A stretch of DNA of 64,000 nucleotides, from the NCBI GenBank assembly GCA_025617745.1, contig CM046853.1, forward strand, positions 15,357,174-15,421,173. The letters are read 5' to 3'. Below, in pieces: positions 48,307-57,798 of this stretch (position 1 is the first letter of the stretch; each line of letters opens with the position of its first letter). Source of the stretch: Heliocidaris erythrogramma (Eukaryota > Echinodermata > Echinoidea > Camarodonta > Echinometridae). The notes under the pieces were generated by a model. It was given only the letters and a program-made list of their open reading frames with translations. It ran no database searches and was not told where the DNA came from. The position numbers were made by a program, and so were the translations under genes.

Positions 48307-49074
48307 CTGAAGTGAGAAATTTACAAAAATAGATTAAAATATTTAAATATATATGCGAATATAAAGCAAAAGACATGATATTCTTCCACATCTTCTTTTC
48401 TTCTTTTTTCTTTAAGTTTATACTTTAGCTCTTAAATTCTCAGCGCAAGAATGTACATCTCTGTGTGTCATTGCAAAGAGAGATATACTATAGAAGCTTT
48501 ATTATTGGCCCCAATGTGTAAACACAAGTAAAATACAATTTTCAATGTCTCATCTTCTCAACTATTCCTTAGTAAATCTGCATTTCCATCTCTACCTTGA
48601 ATTTAAGTCCCAAATAGAATAAATGTCCATTCATATATACCTAAATCTCAACCACACTATATGTCCAAGAATTCCCCTTGAAATGGAAAAAAAGGTAACT
48701 TTGAAGTATGACTGTAACATTAACATGTACTACTTTTACCTCTGTCTGCTAGACTCTCTTGATATTGACCCACTCCTATTCAACTTGTCCTGTCCAGCAA
48801 GCACTGTCATGATTTCCTGTCCATACGTCTTCCAGGCAAGGATGATACATAGCCACAAGATAACCAAACAGCAGGTTAACCAACAGCATAACCTCACCTC
48901 AAGGACCTCGGAAGCATACAGATCCTCAACTGCTATTTTAAGTCCTACTAACAAGTCCATGATTGATTTTGAATCAGAGTTTAAAGGAATAATATTCTCC
49001 TGTCTCTCTTCCAGGATATGTGATGAAACAGGATGTGGGCTGTCTTCAAAGATGGGATCAGTATCTGTATCCAT
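48186..49074 (-). CDS. Small single-pass membrane protein, two coding exons
   Basis: Exons 49074-48740 and 48306-48186 join (CAGAG|GTAAAAG to CACTTCAG|TTCAGC) to a 151-residue protein. Residues 1-60 are acidic and polar (MDTDTDPIFEDSPHP). 62-81 is one hydrophobic helix with four cysteines, RLCCWLTCCL then VILWLCIILAW. The rest is a serine- and proline-rich tail ending APHHPKAD. An in-frame stop lies 36 bp before the ATG, and a good acceptor at 49118 (TTTCAACAG) suggests an upstream non-coding exon. Lack of a signal peptide suggests a signal anchor. I do not recognise the family. It is convergent with GLYCTK. Confidence 0.62.
48740..49074 (-). CDS. Membrane protein coding exon 1 (residues 1-111)
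   Basis: Encodes the acidic N-terminus and the transmembrane helix; ends in phase 2 at AG|GTAAAAG. The exon probably extends upstream as 5' UTR to 49117. Confidence 0.62.
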
Positions 49075-49824
49075 AGCAACCCATGCTTGTAAGGCTCGGT
49101 TCGTTCAAATGGCAAAGCTGTTGAAATGTAATTTGAAAGATGGTTTTAGGTTTTACACAATTAGGAGCAAGGTATGACTTTTGCATAGATTTAGGGCTCC
49201 ATAATTATTCAGTCACCTTTGAAGACATTTGAAGAATTCAATATTTGGACAATAATTCCAAATATTTTAACCTTTAAACAAAATATGACTTTCATGAAAA
49301 TTGAAACAACTAATCTTGACTAACATAGGGGCTAAACTTGAAAAGAGGGAATCAGACATAATAGTATTGACATATGAAACAGTATTGTTAAATTCAGTGT
49401 AAATAGTTGATTTTGTCTAAAGAAACAAAAACACAAACAACAATAAAAACATTCTGAACATATGCACTAACCAATATCAAGTTAATGCCTTTTTACAGTA
49501 GATTGTGATGTCTGTGTCATTAATATAAAAGTGTGATGTACCATGTAGATCTATCAGTCGATCTTAATGTTAAGGTCAAGAAGAGTACAGTTCCCCACTG
49601 GTGTGGAATCTATAGGAAACTTAAGTTTTTGAGTACTTGTACTTAAACTAGTAACAGAAGATGTTCTGCACCATGGACCTTTAAAACTAATCAGATCCAA
49701 CAATATGCCATGACCAGTCCTACTAAAACTAAGAGAAAACAAGCCGAAAACAAAGCCTAACGTTAGAACTTAGAAGTCTGTTGGTATTTTATTTTAAAAA
49801 AAAACTGTCCGGTAATCTGAAGAT

Positions 49825-50295
49825 CGAAAAATTCTGCCTCTCGTTCATTAGCTCTTCACTTAGAGACATAGACAGAAACGCTTGTATCACTCTGCTCTGC
49901 AAACCGACTATACACAACGATGAGTAGTTGTAAAAATCGCTATAATTTGATTTTTCCTTATTGATCTAGATCTACATATTATTATTGAATTGGTTAGGCC
50001 TAGGCTCTACTATATAAGGACTCAACTTACCAATTTGACTGAATAATCCGTTTAAAGCTCCTTTTTTCAGGTAATTCAGGGTCCAAAGTATTCTCTGTTT
50101 GAAAATCTTGCAGCCGTATTCAAACTGTATACTGTTATTAGTGCGTAAGTCAATGTGTATTAGGTTTGCTAGTTTGTAAGTCAATGTGTATTTGGTTTGC
50201 ACAGCAGAGTGATGCGAGCGTTCCTGTCTCTAACTGAGTCTAAGTCTAAGTAAGAGTAAGAGCTAACGAACGAGAGACAGAATTTTCAGTCTAGG
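49825..50295. repeat. Imperfect inverted repeat, arms about 85 bp
   Basis: The left arm (49828-49912) has AATTCTGCCTCTCGTTCATT, TAGCTCTT and CACTCTGCTCTGCAAACC. The right arm (50195-50292) has the same order reversed: GGTTTGCACAGCAGAGTG, AAGAGCTAACGAACG and AGAGACAGAATTTT. Probably a MITE with long terminal repeats. Confidence 0.7.
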
Positions 50296-50359
50296 TAATC
50301 CGCTGATCGGATAGTAGACCAAAAAATCAGTCTATTTCGTTCGGGGATAAGCTCAGCTT

Positions 50360-50715
50360 TAGTGCTGGGACTAAAAACCGGGTACCCGGGTCCCGCCCGA
50401 GAGCATCGGGTCCCGGGTCAAAATATTACATGCCCGTTTCCCGAAAATAAGTATTTAATGATTACTCATGTATGTAACATGACAAGGCGGTAGATAACGT
50501 CAACCAGATAACGTCGACATTCAATATCTACATGTAAATATCCATGTAGCGCCCCACTGCAGTGATGCGCTTTCGAGTTTTTCCCAGTGTTAATAGCTTC
50601 TTAAGGGTAAATATAAGCTTGTAATTTGTGTTATATGATTTTCGGGTAACCGGGAACCCGCCCGAAAAATCGTCGGGTTCCCGAATTGAAAAAATACCCG
50701 AAACTCCCACCCCTA
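50360..50715. mobile_element. hAT non-autonomous element with 8-bp target duplication
   Basis: Ends TAGTGCTGGGACTAAAAACC and, inverted, TAGGGGTGGGAGTTTCGGGT. CTCAGCTT is duplicated exactly at 50352-50359 and 50716-50723. The interior is built of CCGGGTACCCGGGTCCCG-like words on both strands. 356 bp and no coding capacity. Confidence 0.85.
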
Positions 50716-51011
50716 CTCAGCTTAGACTAAGTCTGGCTTCACGGAATCCCTCTAGAACCTCAAAAGTCAGAAAATGTTATAAAACTCCTCCAAACAGACA
50801 GATTTTTCTGTCTAAGCGGATAGTTGACTGGTGGTGTTCTGCACCATGGACCGGCCAAATTCGTTATTATGCCCAGCCACCATTAAATCCGCCTGACCAA
50901 GTGTATATTTAGTCAAGTTTCTTGTGTTTTCATTATTGAAATTCTGATCATTTTCAACGGAATAAACGCTAAATTGTTAATTCATAAGTGAAAAAAATAT
51001 CAGTCAAGAAG

Positions 51012-51108
51012 AGTGGGGTTCGAACCAGCAACATTGTAGAACGTGCAGTGTAGAATAAGGATACTTCGGCCATGCAGATTTCTTTACCACTAGACCACAA
51101 GCAGATGA
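51012..51108 (-). repeat. tRNA-like SINE head or tRNA pseudogene
   Basis: The minus strand has box A-like GTGGTCTAGTGGTAAAG and box B GGTTCGAACCCC, but they are about 55 bp apart and the acceptor stem does not close. It cannot be a normal tRNA gene. Confidence 0.4.
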
Positions 51109-51736
51109 CGGTACAGCTCGTTGCTCTAAGGCTTTATACTTCCATTCTATATAAATTCAGCACCTCTGTTCTGCTCACTGTTTTTTCGATATCCTAGGTA
51201 GGATTTTTGCCAATTTGAGGATTATGCTGCAATACTATTACTGGGCATTATTACTACAGTACTAGTAGTAATACTAGCTAATAATATAGCCCATGGACCT
51301 GCCATGGACCTAGTTTAAATCTAATCAGATCCAACAATGTGCCATGACCAGTCCTCCTAAAACTAAGACTAAGAGAAAACAAGCCCAAAACAAAGCCTGG
51401 AGCTGCCATTATTCTCCCCCCCCCCCCCCCCTCCTCGACCTCGCCCTTAGCCTTAGGCTTAGGCGACCTCAGGCTAGGCCTCCCCGACACTCACACACAG
51501 TCCCACACGTTTAATAATTTGCTGGATATCTACTCTAGACTAGATGGATTTGATGAATTATTTTGTTATCATATTATTAGCTCCATAAAACTGGCCAAAA
51601 CAATTATCAGTGAGTTGCTCAAATTACAATGTAGCTATTTATCTATAAAATTTACACAAAAAAATATTTACCTCTGGATTTCTTATGACATTTAGGCGCC
51701 TTCACTTCAGCTTCGCTTGTCACTTCAAATCAGCCG

Positions 51737-52397
51737 TTGCCAGGTGTACGATAGTAATTTGTACGATAAATAGGCCCTCTGTACGATGTCTGTACGATGT
51801 CGGTACGATGTACGATCAATAATTCCAATTAAGGTCAATGTACGATAATTTTACATTTTTGCAATTTAAGAAGATAGGCGTACTAGTGGGCCTTATTTTG
51901 ACCCCTTTTGGTACCCATTTTCTCTTAAAAAAAAACACATTTCCAAACACGCCGCGGAATGTCTTGCATGCTTGGAAAGTGGAGGGGCTTAATGGGGGGG
52001 GGGGGGGGGCGCTGCATGTACATACCACATTTTTGCACTGTCATACGTTTGCACGTGTTTACTGACCCCCCCCCCCCCCCCCGACCCCCCTCCAGTTCCG
52101 CGGTCCCTGTAAGAAGCGGACATTTTTGCCTCTCTTGTAATGTTCACCTACGGAGTTGTGCTTTCACGCCATATACGTCGAGTATACGACTGGAGTACGA
52201 GTGCAAAGTATTAGTAGGAACTGTATATCTTGCCTTCTGCTCGGAAATTTTTTTTTTAATATGGAAGTCGGTCTACAGTTGGTACTTCCTCATTTTCCTG
52301 TGAGATACAGAGTCAACTAGTATATGTACGATAATTTTCTCTAAAAAACGATAATTTTAAGTCTCGGATACGATAATTTAACATTTTGAACCTGGCC
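51737..52397. repeat. TACGAT-rich element
   Basis: GTACGAT or ATCGTAC-type words recur near the left side (51748-51846, at least seven) and TACGATAATTT recurs near the right side (52324-52380). CCAGGT and ACCTGG stand at the outer edges in inverted orientation. Between them are a G run (51991-52008) and a C run (52066-52082). No TSD identified. Confidence 0.45.
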
Positions 52398-52826
52398 CAA
52401 CGCTGCTTCAATTAAATGTTCAATTTCTTTTCCTTTCGCAGAGCGGAAATAATGGATTAGTATCTAGTATCAAGACGTTTCTTAGTTTGTGGGTTTTTTT
52501 CTTTGAGTACCGCATTTTTAAAAATTTTTTTTTTTTTTTTTGGAGGGGGGTTGTTGTTTTGTTCTCCGGAATTTAGATGTCTCTTCAATAACTCTCTGCT
52601 TTAATGTGTTCATCTGCTTATGTTTAAGAAGATAATCATTATAGTCTCTGCTTATATCACCTAACAGAGAAGAATTCTGCACTGAGTTATTTGCCCCTGG
52701 GTGGTCTTGAAAGGAATGGGGGGGGGGGGGGCACTCCACTACTCCAGTCCCCTCTCGGCCCCTTGTGCAGTTCTCGTCCATGGAATGAGCTAGCTCCAAG
52801 GGAGCAGTAAGCTACAAATAAATGTT

Positions 52827-52920
52827 TTCTTCTTCTTCTTCTTCTTCTTCTTCTTCTTCTTCTTCTTCTTCTTCTTCTTCTTCTTCTTCTTCGTCTTCGT
52901 CTTCTTCTTCTTCTTCTTTT
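52827..52920. repeat. (CTT)n microsatellite
   Basis: A trinucleotide run with two CGT interruptions near 52891-52902. The minus strand would read poly-Glu. Confidence 0.92.
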
Positions 52921-53284
52921 TCCTCTTCTTGGGCCGGGGGGGGGGGGGTATTATTATTTAAAACTAAACTGCAACTATCAAATACTATAGCCATATGATT
53001 ATGACTAGTCGATCTGCACGTTTGGAGACCATTGTTAACTTCTTTTCTATGCCTACTAGACTTTAAAACTTGATATACAATGTTACTCAGGGGTATCATT
53101 TTGGGGAGGGAGTGGAAACTCAACGGGATTAAGCATGAGATCATAACCCCCGCCCGCCCACACAACCACAGATACACGCTCCTAGAAATGAATCAACCAT
53201 TTTATCCCCGCTAGCTTCGTCAGTAGTCCCCCCCCCCCCCTCCCAATCCAATAGGCCTATATCCCATTCTATAATTATCTCTAC

Positions 53285-53400
53285 CCCCCTCTCTCTCTGT
53301 CTCTTTCTCTCTAGCTCTCTCTCTCTTTCTCGCTCTCTCTCTTTCTCTCCCTCTCTCTCTCTTTCTCTCCCTCTCTTTATCTCCATGTCTCTGTTTTTGT
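53285..53400. repeat. CT-rich microsatellite region
   Basis: Repeated CTCTCT and TTTCTCT units over about 115 bp. Confidence 0.8.
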
Positions 53401-54432
53401 CTCTCACGGCTTCTCTTACACTCTAATCAACTTGCTCTCACTCTCTCTCTTTCTTTCCTCAAGATAACACATTCCTTTCCGTAATTATAATTGTCGTCAC
53501 GTTTTTACTCATATTTCTTAAGATAGAATATCTGTGTCCATTCCAAAGCATTCCAAAGTTGAAGAACATTATCCAGTACACCTTCAATATTTTTGTTTTC
53601 GACACTGAACGTCTAACACATAAAAGAATATTCCCAACATGATCTGAATGAGGACACAATGAAGACAATACATACTATATTATTTTCTCAATTTTCTTAG
53701 TTTTGTTTAAAATGGAAAACGAAAAAGGATTTTTTTTTCTAATTACAGTGATCTATATCTCAGTCCGTGGGGTAACATGAAATGAAATAAATTATACAAG
53801 GACTTTTGCCACTACCTCTTCATAGAGGGTGTAAATCCACTGTGCAAAGACAATCATGTTTGAGAGACTCGTCGATCAACTTAATGTATATAACCTATTT
53901 ACTTAATCGGTGTGCCTGATTGATAGCCACGATACATATTTGTTCTTTCACATGGAATAAAACAAATAGAATAGAAATATTTATTTTTTACATTTTTTAA
54001 AAATTTATTTTATTCTATTTTCTTTTTTAAATGCAAATCAGACCAAATTTACGGAAGATGAAATTTTTTGTGAGTTGAACATACATTAGCATCAATATAC
54101 CAACTGCAGGCACGAAAACAAAATACATAGTCAAATTCTATACACAGTGACTAACTCTATACAAATAGAATTAGACAAAATTTCCTTTAAGATTATGCAT
54201 AGGCATAATAATAACAGTATAAGTCTGAGACCAAAATTTTAAAATACATTTTTAAATCTACTCATTGACTTTATGAACAGATCAAAGAAAACAAAGACAA
54301 TCTTACTTTGAAACAAGTTTATCAGGAAAAAGGTCCAAAAGGAGCATTGTAAATGTATATGTATATATAAAATGTGAACCACATTTTAAAATTCTGTTCA
54401 AAAGGCAATCTAACCTTTGAGAAATGCTGATG

Positions 54433-54967
54433 TGAAAGGAGAAAAATAAGCGAAACAGGGTGGTGAAATTCTGAAATTGGACAAAGAATAAGAAAGTTAT
54501 AAATGCTTGAAAAATGACATCACTACATCTATGGGAATCTCAAATTAGCAATTTAGTGAATCGATTGACATATTCACGGTCAATTCTCCATTTTGTCCAC
54601 ACTAAAATATATTTTTCTCCTGAGCGCCTTTTCCCTTGGGGCAGTACTCGAAATACATGTATATTGTAGATATCACATTATTGTAGGTCCTCCCCCAAAA
54701 AACAGATCCTACTAATTCATACATTTTGAAAAATTGACATATTAGTCATTTTGCGTGTGGAGCGAATGTTAAAGTTGACCGACGGGAAAACAGAGTGACC
54801 TTACCGGAACGTCCAGTTTGAAATTCCCATATGTACAGTGATTACAACTTTTTAAAAATCATAACTTTTTTATTGCTTGTCCGATTTCGTTTAAACTTTC
54901 ATAAATCTGCTTCTCTGATTTTACTGCTTTCACACAAATGAAATTATGCGGTAGGATTGCCCTTTAA
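54433..54967. mobile_element. Kolobok-like MITE
   Basis: The left side has AAAGGAGAAAAATAAGCG, then GACAAAGAATAAGAAAGTT and a TGACATCACTA segment. The right end is GGTAGGATTGCCCTTTAA. The TTAA of the right end (54964-54967) has a decayed partner (TGAA) on the left. The layout resembles abundant echinoderm Kolobok-N elements as I recall them; no search was possible. Confidence 0.45.
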
Positions 54968-56889
54968 AACGCCAAAGTGTGAACAGACGGACGGACGATA
55001 TAGATTAACGCCGGATGCCACATATATCTTATTTACGTGAGATAAGCTAAAAATAATGATGAAAATTATTTATAATATTACACAAAAAATAAGAAATAAT
55101 TCAATATAGATCACGTTACACGATTATCAGCATAAAAATACATCATGCTCTGTAAATACTGTAGATTTTCATTATCATATGAATTTATTAATAATGTGTT
55201 GGCAAATGGAACAGGAATATAATGTACAAGTTTTCCGACAGAGCGTTAAATGATCCGACAAATACAACTGCCCCCCCCCCCCACCTTTCCGGCCGAACTG
55301 ATGAAAAGTCACGTGTACTCTCATTTTAAAATAGATTGAAGCGAATGAAGATCTTATCATACTTGTACAATTCAACACCATATCATGGTTTAATTTTGGG
55401 GGTCACTAGGGTAGATTAAGTCTGTCATTCCAGGTTTAAAAAAACACGCTGTTTGAAATGTTTATTATACTAAAAGTTCATCTTCCGGGGGATATTGTAA
55501 AGTCACACACTATTAAACCGTCTGCACTTTTTTCAGACGTTGTGCGATGGTAACAATGTCACTGCGTCATAATCCTGTAATTTCGATGAACTGTGCATCG
55601 CGTGCCTGTAATCATTAAGCATTGCTTGTGAATAATAATGACACATAATACTTAATAACGCCCTAAAATAGTTGAAGATGAATGAAAATCAGTCAAGCAT
55701 AATTATACAAAACTATATCACATCTTATATCAACCGTAACAAAGCATTTTAGTACATGTACTTGAATTCGAACGTTTCCACCTTAAAATTGCACCTTTAT
55801 CATTCGACGTTTGATAGCCCACAACCCCCCCCCCCCCCCCCCTCCATCCCCTGCCTCCCTTGGCCTCAATGGTCTCGTCTCAATATATATATTATTTATT
55901 ATATATAATTTCTTCCAAGCTTACTTCAGCTTCATAATTATTCACACAAAATGTGTTTTAAATTGATAAATTAGCAGGCAGTGACAAAATGGTGATGGTA
56001 ACTATTCCAGATGCTGAACATTGGATTCTAAATCTGTAATAAATTAACGTTTTCTCTGAAATCTGAATATTCATCGGAAAATCAACATTAGTCGTGCAAA
56101 TGGATTGGAATGCACACTCGTTAAACATTATTTTGTGCCATAAAGGTTTGACAAGCTGGAGAATATTCATGAATACGCGTTATATTGTTTATGAGTGACA
56201 AACAAGTATAGTCTCAGGCTGGTTTGAATTCATCTACAGGGGGGGGGGGGGGTTTCAAAGTTTGAAATGCCCCCCTTGTAGATGAAAAGGAATATTTAGC
56301 TTCTCTCTCACACATGAAAAGGAGGTATGATGACAGAGTATAGTGTTGTGTATAGTGTCGATGCCATAGCGCTGTTTGGTACGTTGTCAATAGCCAAGTC
56401 CCTCGAATAGGACTTACATCCTTAGGTCCCCCGGTTGTTGATCTACTCGCAGACGCCTATATCATGTATGTTGTTATTTTCAGCAGTCAGGAAAAATAAA
56501 CACGAACATAATAATCTGCTATTTCATCAGAGTTGTATGAATACTTATTGGTACTCCTTGTTCCTTTTTCCGTGCCCCTAAATCCAGATAATAATAATAA
56601 TGCTAGACAGGCAATGGTATCCAATGTGGAAATTCAGGAATATCAGGCGCTGAGAAGGGGGCTTTACTACATTTGCAATTTCGTACAGTCTTCCTGGATG
56701 TTGACATTTCGTAGCACGGTCTACTAGGATTCACAAGGGGAAAGCTATGTCGGATGAACCTAGAGCAGTCCTGTGTCGGGGGGTTCACTCCTATAATAAG
56801 AATAATAAGAGTGGTAAAATTGATTAAATAAAAATTGTCATCAATTACACTTATGCTCTAAAAACTGCCCATATGACTATGCACACACA
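54968..56889. other. No gene seen
   Basis: AT-rich, with C runs at about 55271 and 55826 and a G run at 56241-56252. No supported exon. Confidence 0.45.
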
Positions 56890-57240
56890 ACTACCAGTGG
56901 AAACTTCTGCCCCTACGGCTGTTACCTCCAGAATATCTAGCCCGGACACTACCCCTAAATCAATGACTTCTCGGTCAACTACCCCTGAGGTTAAGGGGAG
57001 TAACTTTTAAGGGGCAGAACTGTGGTCTAAGTTTTTTTGTATGTGTCCGGGTTCACTGTCCTATGGGGTGGCTGTCCTATAGTGGGGTATAGTTATCCAG
57101 AGGTACTTGTCCGGCTTAATATTTCCTTGGGGGTAGGTGCCTTGGTTGGGTACTTATCCAGGGGCAGTTGTATGGGAGTAATTATCCTTGGGGACAGTAT
57201 CTGTTGTCCGGGGTTATTTAGTCGGAGGGGGGTTCTATGT
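56890..57240. repeat. Strand-switching G/C-rich degenerate minisatellite
   Basis: The left part (56895-57000) is built of CCCCTAA/CTACCCCT-type words. The right part (57005-57240) is built of GGGGT, TGTCCGG and TTATCC words such as GGGGTAGTTGTCC-like units. The sense of the repeat flips near 57000, so the two halves can pair. Confidence 0.45.
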
Positions 57241-57375
57241 ATGAATATTTCTCATTTGTACAAGTTAATCGTCACAAGTTCTTCTTCAGCTAGAGAGGCT
57301 TACAAATCCTAATAATTTACACAAATCACTATTCTACACCGAACAATGAACAACTCAATTCCTGGATCAAATACT

Positions 57376-57430
57376 TTACTTAACCCCTATGCTTAAACTT
57401 AACCCTAACCCTAAACTTAACCTAAAATCC
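57376..57430. repeat. Short telomere-like CCCTAA words
   Basis: CTTAACCCTAACCCTAAACTTAA-type sequence with only two or three perfect TAACCC units. Too short and degenerate to claim a telomeric origin. Confidence 0.4.
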
Positions 57431-57609
57431 AATTGTAACCTTAAAACAATATCTTTAATGAAATAAAGCCCGGGGAAATGTCCTTCGGGCAAATAATATC
57501 GGGGCACCAATATTTTAGGTCCTATTTTCTCAATTTCTAAAAAATGCAAATTAATTTAGCTTTCACGTTTCTTGACGATTCTACATACATAACATGATAA
57601 ATATCTTAC

Positions 57610-57798
57610 CATTATAAGATCCGCAAGGGACCTCTACATGATAGCATGTGTCATCCTGTTTCTTACAACGCTTGTGTAGAGCTCTGCAAATATTCTTGAA
57701 GGTTTTATCTCCCGTAACATTACAAACCTGTGACCCGGTAGTCCCACGCGGGCACTTGCCCCGGAGAATTTCATAGCAAGTCAGCTGCGTCGCATTTA
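57610..57798 (-). CDS. Kazal-like exon D
   Basis: Acceptor TTTGTTTCAG|TAAATG, donor AATG|GTAAGA. Encodes LTCYEILRGKCPRG, QVCNVTGDKTFKNIC and onward to a seventh cysteine in VPCGSYN. Reading through the donor reaches a stop within a dozen codons, so a terminal-exon reading is possible. Confidence 0.68.

Larger units (their letters stand above)
49661..51400. repeat. About 100-bp direct repeat, two full copies and a fragment
   Basis: 49661-49760 and 51291-51400 share CACCATGGACCT-like starts, AATCAGATCCAACAAT, GCCATGACCAGTCCT and AACTAAGAGAAAACAAGCC. A fragment with GTTCTGCACCATGGACC is at 50833-50852. The copies bracket an inverted repeat and a hAT insertion. Confidence 0.7.
52398..54436. other. 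No gene; low-complexity region
   Basis: Contains G and C homopolymers (about 52718, 52936 and 53228), a long (CTT)n and CT-rich stretches. Frames rich in Glu/Arg on the minus strand are artefacts of these repeats. Confidence 0.5.

Noticed and set aside
48623..49177. 184-residue plus-strand frame
   Set aside because: It lies antisense to the two-exon membrane protein, whose splice phases and hydrophobic helix are better supported. The plus frame has no family features.
52812..53407. Glu/Arg-rich minus-strand frames
   Set aside because: They come from (CTT)n and CT-rich microsatellites.
57376..57430. Interstitial telomere
   Set aside because: Only two or three perfect TAACCC units; chance or other repeat more likely.
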